Shown: piece after piece, positions 1 to 8,610 of the stretch
Position numbering within the stretch: the stretch's first letter is position 1
Layout: every line of letters starts with the position of its first letter
Source of the DNA: Mucilaginibacter cryoferens
GTDB lineage: Bacteria > Bacteroidota > Bacteroidia > Sphingobacteriales > Sphingobacteriaceae
DNA length: 64,000 nt
Reading direction: 5' to 3'
Assembly: GCF_014205845.1 (NCBI RefSeq)
Contig: NZ_JACHCR010000001.1
Span: 372,001-436,000 of the forward strand
Program-made: the position numbers and the translations under genes
The notes under the pieces: generated by a model
What the model was told of the DNA's origin: nothing
The model's input: the letters and a program-made list of their open reading frames with translations, nothing else
Databases searched by the model: none

Positions 1-559
1 GGTTGGAGAAATCTGGAATATAGGAGATGATGAGCTGTCTGTAACCAACATATTTTACCCCACCGGCGCTGTTATAAAAAACACCAAGATTCATGGTTCG
101 GCCACCGTACGAAACGTACCCCTGTCCCGGAAAAGCAATGATGGCAGCGGTATCAATCTGCGGAATGTCTTTTAGCAGGTAAGTGCCTTTAAATACATAC
201 TCCGAAAGCAGATCTTTCCATACCTGGGGCTGTACCTGCTCCAGCTGCGAAACGGTATCTTTTCCGTTGTTCCGCAAATCGTTGTTTAAGTTTACAATTG
301 CCTTGTGGATGCAAGAGCTTGGCGGGGCAAAAAAGGTTACATTTTCCTTTTGAAAAAGGTCGCTCATACCTGCTATTTTCACAACCCTTACCAGGCTGTC
401 AAAAATAAAGGGCTTGGCTTCCAGGTAATCTAAAATAGTGCCGTTGTACTTAGCCTGGTGTACGCCGGTATCGTAAAAATAACTATCCTTTTTACAGCTT
501 ACCAGCAAGCATGCCGAGATAAGGAATATGGCTATAACTGATTTTATTGTGTTGTACAT
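1..559 (-). CDS. Fasciclin (FAS1) domain lipoprotein, 3' part cut by window edge
   Basis: The gene runs leftward off the window, so only about 186 N-terminal residues are visible. It starts at the ATG at 559-557, 16 nt after the SusD stop, and is probably last or near last in the SusCD operon. A signal peptide ends in the lipobox LLVSC (Cys22) followed by KK, so it should be an outer-membrane or surface lipoprotein. The segment beginning YNGTILDYLEAKPFIFDSL, with a following FFAP block, resembles a FAS1 fold start and parallels the second fasciclin protein at 6310-6984. FAS1 domains mediate adhesion or carbohydrate contact; here a surface glycan-binding role beside SusD is inference. The C-terminus and any second FAS1 domain lie outside the window. 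Confidence 0.8.
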   Translation of the reverse strand, partial: MYNTIKSVIAIFLISACLLVSCKKDSYFYDTGVHQAKYNGTILDYLEAKPFIFDSLVRVVKIAGMSDLFQKENVTFFAPPSSCIHKAIVNLNNDLRNNGKDTVSQLEQVQPQVWKDLLSEYVFKGTYLLKDIPQIDTAAIIAFPGQGYVSYGGRTMNLGVFYNSAGGVKYVGYRQLIISYIPDFSN

Positions 560-575
560 AATGTTGCTGTTTATA

Positions 576-2087
576 TTATTGCCAAAAAGCGTTTAAAGTA
601 ACGTATGGGTTATTGGTGGTGGCACTTTTATCAATTGGCCATGCCCAGGCACCTGCCTTAAAGTCTTCTACCGAAATTGGGTGGTAGCAATACTCCTTAT
701 CCAGCACCTTTTTGGTGCGCACAAGATCATAGTAATAGTGCCCTTCGCCCATTAGCTCGCGCGCCCGCTCGTACCAGATATCATCTTTCAAATCATTGCC
801 TGTATCGGTTACCGGGTTGGCCCCGGCACGCGCCCTTACTACATTGAGGGTAATTTGCGCGGCGGCATCGTTACCAAGCGCTGCCTGGGCTTCGGCCCTT
901 AGTAAAATGGCATCGGGTAGCCTAAAAACCATCAGGTCATCATCGGGCAAAACGTCTTCGCCTTCTGCAGCAAAAATGTTGACAAATTTGAGCAGTTCCC
1001 AGGTGCCGTCGGTTGCGTAAATGGTAGCCGGATCGAACCAGGTAGATGCCCTTTTATCCGGCGCGTTTAGTGGATATAATTTGGCCATAAACTTGGCATT
1101 GTAATATATATAGCTCTTGGTGATAGATCTTACAGGTTTGTGCGGATAATGCAAAACCATATCTGTAAACGTATTATACAGGTAAGAACCGGTTGAATAT
1201 TCGCCATAATTAAGGCTGCGTAACACTTCAAAAAGGCTTTCCTTGGTACGCCCTTTAAAGATCTCTTTACTCCGCGATAATGGCAGCAAAGCATAACTAT
1301 TGTTGCCCATTATTTCGGCACCAAGGTTATCTACTGCGGTGTAATAAGCGGGTTTATTGGCATCATCAAAGCCGGCGGCCCACATGTTAAGGTGCATTAG
1401 CAAAGCATCGGCCCCGCCACGCATGGCCCTTATGCCCACAAATGAGGGGTCGTCATATGTCCATGGCAGATCGTTTTTAACGGCCATCATATCGGCAATG
1501 CAATTATTAAGCACTTTTACCATCGGCATTCTTGGTAAAGGGTCCTGATTGTAGGCATTGGTATAATAAGGCACATCGCCAAACTGGCGTACTAAAAACA
1601 AGTAAGCCAAATTGCGCAGAAATACGGCCTCGGCCCGGTACTGTTTTTTATCGGCAGCAGAAAGGGCTGTAACAGCACCCGCCTGCACGTATAAGATATT
1701 GGCCGATTGCACCATTTTGTACCAGCCTATCCATTTAGTTAAAAGCGTATACTGAAAAAGATCCCGGTAATACGGGTCGCCATTATTTAAAAGGCTCCTG
1801 ATATCGTTGGTGGCAATATAAGTAATATAGTCGCGGCCCAAACCCGGTGTAGCTATAGCGGGGCTGCAACGCAAATCGCCGGTGGTAGCAAAGTAAGGCG
1901 TTTGCAAGGTATTTTCTCTAAACTGGTTATAAATGCCCAGTGTAAAACTCTCTACATCCTTTTTGCTTTGCCAGTAATTATTGCCCGATAGGTTATCTAT
2001 CGGCGTAACATTTAAAAACTTTTTACAGCCCGGCAAAATAAGGCTCCCGGCGAGTAAGATCAGCAATGCACATAAAAATCGTTTCAT
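576..2087 (-). CDS. SusD/RagB family nutrient-binding outer-membrane lipoprotein (pair 1)
   Basis: This 503-residue protein has a type II signal peptide ending in LILPGC (Cys21)-KK, which predicts surface export as a lipoprotein. The SusD hallmark near residue 150, AEAVFLRNLAYLFLVRQFGDVP, is followed by the helical TPR-like core, and the C-terminal RARELMGEGHYYYDLVR stretch is the usual SusD end-domain signature. It follows its SusC partner with an 18-nt gap in the same leftward operon. SusD proteins cap the SusC barrel and hand over oligosaccharides or peptides; the specific ligand cannot be read from sequence. The length is normal for the family. Confidence 0.95.
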   Translation of the reverse strand: MKRFLCALLILLAGSLILPGCKKFLNVTPIDNLSGNNYWQSKKDVESFTLGIYNQFRENTLQTPYFATTGDLRCSPAIATPGLGRDYITYIATNDIRSLLNNGDPYYRDLFQYTLLTKWIGWYKMVQSANILYVQAGAVTALSAADKKQYRAEAVFLRNLAYLFLVRQFGDVPYYTNAYNQDPLPRMPMVKVLNNCIADMMAVKNDLPWTYDDPSFVGIRAMRGGADALLMHLNMWAAGFDDANKPAYYTAVDNLGAEIMGNNSYALLPLSRSKEIFKGRTKESLFEVLRSLNYGEYSTGSYLYNTFTDMVLHYPHKPVRSITKSYIYYNAKFMAKLYPLNAPDKRASTWFDPATIYATDGTWELLKFVNIFAAEGEDVLPDDDLMVFRLPDAILLRAEAQAALGNDAAAQITLNVVRARAGANPVTDTGNDLKDDIWYERARELMGEGHYYYDLVRTKKVLDKEYCYHPISVEDFKAGAWAWPIDKSATTNNPYVTLNAFWQ

Positions 2088-2105
2088 AATACTATTTATT
2101 AAAAA

Positions 2106-5100
2106 TTAGAATTGAACCTGAAGCCCTAAAGTATATGACCGGGGGGTTGGATAACCGCCAGATATGTCGCGGCCCAAATCGGTAACATTCTCTGGGTTTG
2201 CACCCGAATAGTTACTGAATGTGTGCACATTATAAACTGTACCATAAATACGGGCCGACGATATTCCCCAGCGTTTGATCACTGTTTTTTTGAAGTTATA
2301 AGACAGTGTTACCTGGTTTATCTTCAGATACGATCCATCTTCCTGGAACAAGGTTTGATCGTACCGGAAAGGCGACGTTTGCTTTGTCCGCGTATAATCG
2401 TACGGATTAGGATAGGTGGCATTATTGCCGCTCGCTTTCCAGTAGTTATAAGCCGATAGCGGCACCAGGCCTGTTTGCGCTGTTGGGTCAGCGAAACTCT
2501 GGAAACGGGATGCCAGATCGTTATTTAACACATCTCTGATGGCGGTAAACGAGCCATTGATATTTAACGAAAACGGACCGTATTGTAACGACGAGTTAAA
2601 ACCACCGGTTATAAGCGGCTGCGAGTTACCCACTGCAACGTAATCATTGGCATCCAGCACGTAATCACCGTTAACATCCGTCCATGCGGGATCACCGGCT
2701 TTAAAATAGGTGGATGTAATGCCACCGGTACGGTACCGCAAACCGGTTAAAGGGTCAACCGGTACGCTTGCAGTGGTTGCATAAACTCCCTTAGTATTTA
2801 ACAATACGTTTGTGAGGCTATTGCGGCCAAGGCGGTACAAAATATTTTGCCCGGTAGTTTGATCAACCACCAAAAGCTGACTAACGTTATCTGGCAGGTG
2901 AACCATCACATCCTTGTTAAAGGAAGCGTTTACTGATATTTGCCATGATAATTTACTATCTGTTGGTAAAGGGCGGGCTGTTAAAGTAAGTTCGTAGCCG
3001 TAATCAACCACACTCATTTCGTTTGTACTTACCTGGCTAAAGGCATTAATGTTGGCAATATCTTTCATGCGCAACATGTTATCAACCTGTTTGTAGTAGG
3101 TATCAAACGTTAACGAGAATTTTCCATTTAAAAAGCCCGCATCAAAACCACCATTGTACTGTGTAGTGGTTGTAGGGGTTAAACCAGTATTGGGTATTAC
3201 GCCATAATCTAAATCAACCGTTGGTACCTGGTTGTAGTTGGTACCGGCAGTATAGCGGCCATACACATCATATACCGAACCGGTTGGCACAATATTTTTA
3301 CCATAGCTAAAGCGGAAAGAGCTATAATCAAGCCAGCTATACTTTTGCATAAACTTCTCTTTGTTAAAGTTCCAGCGTAAGCCAATGGATGGATTTTTAG
3401 AGTAACCGGCAGAGGGGCCATTAGTTGATGAGCCATCTATACGGTAGCTTAGCTCCAGTACATACATTTGTTTGTAGTTATAATTAAATGAGGTACCAAG
3501 CGACGCCGTTTTAAGATCGGCCAGGTTATTAAGCGTGCCCCCTAAAGATTGAGAAAAATCGTAACCCAGCGGTCCTTTTATCTGATCATTTGGTGTGCCG
3601 GTTTGCTGTATTACATCGGCCCTGAAATTGGTACTGTTTAACTCGCCAAAAACATTAGCACTAAAGTTATGGTCGTTGGCTACCGTTTTGTCAAAAGCCA
3701 GCGCGGTTCTGTTGTATACCGTATTTTTTCTGTCGAAGTAATTATACACCTTGTTAAGATCACTGTTTAAGGCCCCGGGCTTAAAGGTTTCTGTACCCTG
3801 TGTAAGGTAGTTAAAGCTAAAAGAGTTGGTTGCCCGTAAACCCTTAACAATCAAAAAGTCGATATCCAGGTTGGCAGTAATGTTCACCGTTTTATTATCA
3901 TTCTGTGTACTCAGGGTATTCAATAAATCGCTGGTGGCTGTAAACAGCGATGGCGGAGGCAATAAGGATGATGAAGCCCCGGTGCTGGCTACGCCTGTTT
4001 GGGTTAAACTGTTACCGCCACCGGTGCTATTATCTGCTAACTGGTTATTAATAGCGGCCTGTAGTTTAAACCTGTCGTTGGGCTGGTAAAGCGCGTTCAT
4101 GTTAAGGTTATAGCGGGTAAAACCGGTATTCTGTACAATCCCCTTCTGGTTAAAATAGCCCAGGTTAACCTTGTAGTTAAATTTACTTTCGCCACCTGAT
4201 ATTTCCACGTTGTGCGTTTGGTTAAAGGTGCTTCTGAAATACAGGGCCTGCCAGTTGGTAGAGTTGTTATAATAAGAGTTTAAACTATCAGACAAAAACG
4301 GCGTACTGTTAATTGTATTTAAGGCGTGATAGTAATTGGTATCGTTTTGCAATATTTCATCAATACGCATTAACCGTTCGCCTTTACCACCAATCACTTT
4401 GCGTAATGCAGGAGGTTGCGAGAAGGTAAAATTGGCAGTGTATTTGATGATAGGTACTTTTGAGTTACCCCTTTTTGTAGTTATTATAATAACCCCGTAA
4501 GCACCACGCGAACCATATAATGAGGTGGCCTGCGCATCTTTCAAAATTTCGATACTTTGGATATCCTCAGTAGGGATCATCGAGATAGGACTCAATCCAG
4601 GGCTGGCCTGGTCAAAGCCGTAACTATAGCTGGTATTATCATCAATAGGGAAACCATCTACCACAAATAATGGCGAGGTAGGTGTTAAAAAACCCGAACC
4701 GGAAACATTTACGTTAGAGATACCACGAATATTGATAGAACCAACCATACCGGGCGTACCGTTATTATTCTGGATATTTAAACCAGCAACCTTACCCTGT
4801 AACAGTTCCATTACGTTGGCAACCGGGGCATCCTGGATATCCTTGGCAGTAATAATCACACTGGAGCCGGTTGATACTTCCTTGGTTTTTTTGGCATAAC
4901 CTATAATCACCGTTTCTTTCAGGGCGTTCACCTCTTCAACCAAAAGAACGTTCATGGTTGAGCCCTCTACCTTTTTGGTCACCTTTTTAAAGCCCAGAAA
5001 ACTAAAGGCCAGTTCGCCATCGGCATCTGTTTTTACGCTAAAATTCCCCTTAATATCTGTTTGCACAACAACCGCCAGGGGCTTACCCGCCCATACCATT

Positions 5101-5234
5101 ACACCGGGCATCGGTTTTCTTTCTGTTTTATCAATAACAGTTCCTGTGACAACAATTTTCTTTTGTTGGGCCCCGGCCTTGTTGTGCAGGCAGAGCAGCA
5201 GGATGAAAGAAAATATTATAACTGAATATCTCAT
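2106..5234 (-). CDS. SusC/RagA family TonB-linked outer-membrane transporter (pair 1)
   Basis: This 1042-residue protein has a Sec signal peptide (to about residue 22), then a CarboxypepD_reg-like domain (about residues 28-105, GTVIDKTERKPMPGV through AFSFLGFKKV). The plug follows, with the diagnostic block IEILKDAQATSLYGSRGAYGVIIITTKRG near residue 230. A long beta-barrel ends in an aromatic residue (LGLQVQF), as expected for BAM-inserted proteins. It imports glycan or peptide fragments into the periplasm using TonB energy. SusD pair 1 follows immediately and the DUF5007-type gene precedes it by 32 nt. The substrate is unknown. Confidence 0.95.
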   Translation of the reverse strand: MRYSVIIFSFILLLCLHNKAGAQQKKIVVTGTVIDKTERKPMPGVMVWAGKPLAVVVQTDIKGNFSVKTDADGELAFSFLGFKKVTKKVEGSTMNVLLVEEVNALKETVIIGYAKKTKEVSTGSSVIITAKDIQDAPVANVMELLQGKVAGLNIQNNNGTPGMVGSINIRGISNVNVSGSGFLTPTSPLFVVDGFPIDDNTSYSYGFDQASPGLSPISMIPTEDIQSIEILKDAQATSLYGSRGAYGVIIITTKRGNSKVPIIKYTANFTFSQPPALRKVIGGKGERLMRIDEILQNDTNYYHALNTINSTPFLSDSLNSYYNNSTNWQALYFRSTFNQTHNVEISGGESKFNYKVNLGYFNQKGIVQNTGFTRYNLNMNALYQPNDRFKLQAAINNQLADNSTGGGNSLTQTGVASTGASSSLLPPPSLFTATSDLLNTLSTQNDNKTVNITANLDIDFLIVKGLRATNSFSFNYLTQGTETFKPGALNSDLNKVYNYFDRKNTVYNRTALAFDKTVANDHNFSANVFGELNSTNFRADVIQQTGTPNDQIKGPLGYDFSQSLGGTLNNLADLKTASLGTSFNYNYKQMYVLELSYRIDGSSTNGPSAGYSKNPSIGLRWNFNKEKFMQKYSWLDYSSFRFSYGKNIVPTGSVYDVYGRYTAGTNYNQVPTVDLDYGVIPNTGLTPTTTTQYNGGFDAGFLNGKFSLTFDTYYKQVDNMLRMKDIANINAFSQVSTNEMSVVDYGYELTLTARPLPTDSKLSWQISVNASFNKDVMVHLPDNVSQLLVVDQTTGQNILYRLGRNSLTNVLLNTKGVYATTASVPVDPLTGLRYRTGGITSTYFKAGDPAWTDVNGDYVLDANDYVAVGNSQPLITGGFNSSLQYGPFSLNINGSFTAIRDVLNNDLASRFQSFADPTAQTGLVPLSAYNYWKASGNNATYPNPYDYTRTKQTSPFRYDQTLFQEDGSYLKINQVTLSYNFKKTVIKRWGISSARIYGTVYNVHTFSNYSGANPENVTDLGRDISGGYPTPRSYTLGLQVQF

Positions 5235-5266
5235 ATTAGATCTTATATAAATTAGAATCCTAAATA

Positions 5267-6298
5267 TTAATCGTTAATAAACTTGGGGCTCTCGGTTTTA
5301 AACCAAAAGGTGATCTCCCAGTCGCCTTTCTCGTAGATGGCAAAATCCAGATTGAGATTGGATACACTGCGAATATTGCCGTAGGCCTGTCTATCGTAAC
5401 TGAACGTTACGTGGGCATTATCGCCGGCAGCGTTGGTATACTGGGTTTTATAAGCAATCAATGGCACAGGATATGCAACCGTGTATTTTACATACGCGTT
5501 GGTCTTTTCCATATCAAAACCGTGTACCAGTTTATCCCATTTGGTGAGGTTAAAAAGCGCCGGATCAATAGGATTATACAACGAATCGACAAATTTGAAT
5601 TTGAGCGAATTGCCCTCTCCTACTTTATGAAATTGTACCTCTATATCATCGCCACCTAAACCCCTATTGGTTTTGGCACCTATGATGTTTTGTACATCTG
5701 ATGGCGACAGGCCGGTGTGTTGCGATAAACCGGTAATGGCATTAAATGTGGAAGGCTCAAATGAACGCTCTTTTAGGGGCATCAACTTAAAATCGCGAAA
5801 GTAACGGCGACCACCACTGTTAGACATTTCTACATCAAACACATAACCGGAATCGGGCTGTGTTTTTACAAAGGTTGATAGTGCTGCCGACCACATTAAA
5901 AACTGCCCCGAGTGCTCCCTGATCTCAAACAAAGGATGATTTTCGATAGTACGCTTGGCCTCTATTTCGGCAATGGATTTTTCGTCGCCCAGGTAAGCCT
6001 GTGTCCAAACCTGTACCGGAAAGTTCTCGGTAAGCTCGGGGGCGGCCGAACCATCGCGGTTACGCATATTAATAATTTTGAACGTTAAGGGCTGAGACGA
6101 GTTACCAACCGAAAAATTATTGGAGAACAAGGTATTGCGCCCCAACACCGGGGTATACACGGTTTGAGTAAACTGTGTATTTGTTGCAATAGATTCTCTA
6201 TCGCTGGGTAAGTTTTTGAGGCAGCCGGTGGTACCTATAGCCAATACCAGCGCCATAAAAAGAATGCTAAATGCTTGTATTTTGTATTTCTGTTTCAT
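5267..6298 (-). CDS. Putative DUF5007-type lipoprotein of the SusCD locus
   Basis: This 343-residue protein has a signal peptide with lipobox IGTTGC (Cys26), so it is probably an outer-membrane lipoprotein. The rest is beta-rich with no catalytic motif I recognise. Its size, lipobox and position between a fasciclin gene and a SusC gene match what I recall of DUF5007 proteins in Bacteroidota; that family name is from memory and should be confirmed by profile search. The 11-nt and 32-nt gaps to its neighbours place it firmly in the operon. A role as an accessory surface glycan-binding protein is inference from context only. Confidence 0.6.
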   Translation of the reverse strand: MKQKYKIQAFSILFMALVLAIGTTGCLKNLPSDRESIATNTQFTQTVYTPVLGRNTLFSNNFSVGNSSQPLTFKIINMRNRDGSAAPELTENFPVQVWTQAYLGDEKSIAEIEAKRTIENHPLFEIREHSGQFLMWSAALSTFVKTQPDSGYVFDVEMSNSGGRRYFRDFKLMPLKERSFEPSTFNAITGLSQHTGLSPSDVQNIIGAKTNRGLGGDDIEVQFHKVGEGNSLKFKFVDSLYNPIDPALFNLTKWDKLVHGFDMEKTNAYVKYTVAYPVPLIAYKTQYTNAAGDNAHVTFSYDRQAYGNIRSVSNLNLDFAIYEKGDWEITFWFKTESPKFIND

Positions 6299-6309
6299 CT
6301 TTTTAAGCC

Positions 6310-6984
6310 TTAATGGTTAATTCTTGTTACAAAATCTCCAAAACCAAAATCGTGGCCGGGCGCAATAACATTCACCGTGGCATTGGTGGTTTTTATGTTT
6401 ACCGCGTTGGTAGGCGTGCTTTGCCAGTACCGTACAAAAATTGAGTTCTTGGGATCGGTAAAGGTGATAATAGCCGGGCCGCCACCAATAAAGCCGGATG
6501 CGTTTGCCTTGCTGTAAGCCACGTGCATGGTATACCTGTACTTAAGGCTTTTAAGCAGCAAGCCATCTGAGTAGCTTTCAAAATCGGCGGTGGTTAATTT
6601 GCCCGGAATGATGTATTTACATACCATGGTATCTAACTGGGCCAAATCGGCAGTGGCCAGGTAAATAGGTGGCTTGTTGGTTTTTTTACGCACCGCGTTC
6701 AGGCTTTCAACAGATATCTGGAAGCTTTTATTGGTTACCGCAAACAGGGTTATGTTTTGGTGCTGCAGGGTATCTTTTATGTCCGGGAGCCTATCTAAAA
6801 CAGCCAGCAGCGAATCGTAAACGCCGGGCTGGGCTTTAAGGTAATCCAGGGCATTACCGTTAAACTCTTTTAAAGCGTTTTGGTAATTGTAATACGTGTT
6901 ATCGGTTTTCTTACAGGCAAACAGCGTAGTACCAAGCAGTAATACGAGCAGCGCGCGAAAGAAAAAAACTTTTTTATTTCTCAT
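6310..6984 (-). CDS. Fasciclin (FAS1) domain lipoprotein
   Basis: This 224-residue protein starts with a signal peptide and lipobox TTLFAC (Cys24)-KK. A single FAS1-like domain spans about residues 38-220. Visible blocks are NALDYLKAQPGVYDSLLAVLDR, an H1-like NITLFAVTNKSF, and a late segment NVIAPGHDFGFGDFV. FAS1 domains are adhesion or ligand-binding modules. It sits 11 nt upstream of the DUF5007-type gene and 53 nt downstream of SusD pair 2. The similar N-terminus of the truncated protein at 1-559 makes the two likely paralogues, one after each SusCD pair. The ligand is unknown. Confidence 0.85.
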   Translation of the reverse strand: MRNKKVFFFRALLVLLLGTTLFACKKTDNTYYNYQNALKEFNGNALDYLKAQPGVYDSLLAVLDRLPDIKDTLQHQNITLFAVTNKSFQISVESLNAVRKKTNKPPIYLATADLAQLDTMVCKYIIPGKLTTADFESYSDGLLLKSLKYRYTMHVAYSKANASGFIGGGPAIITFTDPKNSIFVRYWQSTPTNAVNIKTTNATVNVIAPGHDFGFGDFVTRINH

Positions 6985-7037
6985 CTCTATATGTGTGTTA
7001 AGACTAAAATTTTGACAATATCATTTGGCAACGGCAC

Positions 7038-8591
7038 TTACTTCCAATAACTGTTTTGCGTAAGCTGGCTGTTGGCGTTAAGCACATCGGTTGCTATTGG
7101 CCAGTAAATTCCATTTCTGCTTATCAGGTCATTAAATGCTGTATTGTTGCCTTTTATCTTGTTGTAGCGTATCTGGTCGTACCATCGCCAGGCTTCGCCC
7201 ATCAGTTCGCGGCGGCGTTCGTCAAATATTTCTTTGATAAGGTCTTTACCTGGCGCATCGGCAAAAGTTGCAATGCCCCTGCTTTTCTTAATTACGTTGA
7301 GCAGGCTTATGGCATCCTGGCGCTGGCCCAATACAGCCAAAGCTTCGGCACGTAATAAGGTAAGTTCCTCTAAGCGGGTAAAAATGATATTGGAGCTGTA
7401 AATGGCGAAGTTGCCATTTGTAGAGCCGCCTTTTAGTACCTTAATTTTGCTAAACACGGGCGTTTCGCCGCTATAGTTTACAAAGTAGTTGGTGCGCGAC
7501 AGGCCAGATATGGTGTCTAAACCAAAACGCTGATCGTTAGGATCGGTAAACGCCGTGGCAATAGTATCTTTGGGTACATACAGATCTGGTGTTTGCTTGG
7601 TAATTAGCGGGGCGGCCAATACCAGCTGCTCAATATGCCCGTTGGCTGTAGATTCGCCATACAAATCATTAAAGCCGAAGCAAATAATGGGGTTGCTTGA
7701 TGCACCGTTAAAAATACCATCAGAACTGGTAAGATCTGTAATGGTAGAGTATGCTATGTTTGCTTTAGCATAGTTGTTCATAATAAAATCTGTGTACACA
7801 GCTACATCAATGTAGTGAGATTGCCATGCGGCTACGTGGGCCAAAACAGCGTAAGCAGAGATCTTGGTGAACAAAGCGCCCATCCAGCGATTTGAATCAT
7901 AGCCATAGTATAAGCCCGGCAACAAATCGTTATCCAGCGCACCGTATATATAAGGCAGATCTTTGGCCGCGGCAATCAGTTCCGATTCGGCATAAACCAA
8001 TACCTTGGCCTGATCTGTGCGGGGTTTTGTTTCAAAGCTACCGTCATCATGCGATGAAGTTATAAGCGGTACATCGCCCCATATCCTCACCATATAGAAG
8101 TAAGCAAATGCCCTTAAAGCACGGGCCTGGGCCACATCTACTTTATAATTTAAGCTGGTATAGCGTTTATCGGCCGCTAATACTTCGGGCGCGCGCTCAA
8201 TTAATAAACTGGCGCTGTTAATAACCGCGTAAAAAGCCCTCCAGTTGGTAATATTCTGAATCAGCGGGTACGAGGCATTTAGATTACCGTTGACGATCGC
8301 TTTAAGATCTGACCGGTTGGTTGCGGCAAAATCGCCGTTCCTAAACTCGCCCCACAGCCAATGCGCATTATTATCGGCCAGCGCGGCGCGCATTAAACCA
8401 TAAGTGGCCATTAAGCCCGACCGGGTATCCTGTAACGTTGTCCAGTGTCCATCCTCTTTTGCAAGCCTGCTGGAGTCAACATCGAGCATTTTTTTGCACG
8501 ATACATTCAGGCACAGGGCAATAACCAGCAGTAACGATCCGGCTCCCCTTTTTGCTTGAATGTGTCTGTTTATAAAAGATATCATATTCAA
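7038..8591 (-). CDS. SusD/RagB family nutrient-binding outer-membrane lipoprotein (pair 2)
   Basis: The protein has 517 residues, an extended signal sequence and lipobox CLNVSC (Cys32)-KK. The SusD block near residue 145, ARALRAFAYFYMVRIWGDVPL, and the C-terminal signature FDERRRELMGEAWRWYDQIRYNK are both clear. It lies 19 nt downstream of SusC pair 2 in the same transcription unit and should form the lid of that transporter. It shares only family-level resemblance with the SusD at 576-2087, so the two pairs may take up different products of one glycan. That last point is inference. Confidence 0.95.
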   Translation of the reverse strand: MNMISFINRHIQAKRGAGSLLLVIALCLNVSCKKMLDVDSSRLAKEDGHWTTLQDTRSGLMATYGLMRAALADNNAHWLWGEFRNGDFAATNRSDLKAIVNGNLNASYPLIQNITNWRAFYAVINSASLLIERAPEVLAADKRYTSLNYKVDVAQARALRAFAYFYMVRIWGDVPLITSSHDDGSFETKPRTDQAKVLVYAESELIAAAKDLPYIYGALDNDLLPGLYYGYDSNRWMGALFTKISAYAVLAHVAAWQSHYIDVAVYTDFIMNNYAKANIAYSTITDLTSSDGIFNGASSNPIICFGFNDLYGESTANGHIEQLVLAAPLITKQTPDLYVPKDTIATAFTDPNDQRFGLDTISGLSRTNYFVNYSGETPVFSKIKVLKGGSTNGNFAIYSSNIIFTRLEELTLLRAEALAVLGQRQDAISLLNVIKKSRGIATFADAPGKDLIKEIFDERRRELMGEAWRWYDQIRYNKIKGNNTAFNDLISRNGIYWPIATDVLNANSQLTQNSYWK

Positions 8592-8610
8592 TAATTTTTA
8601 TTTGTTAATA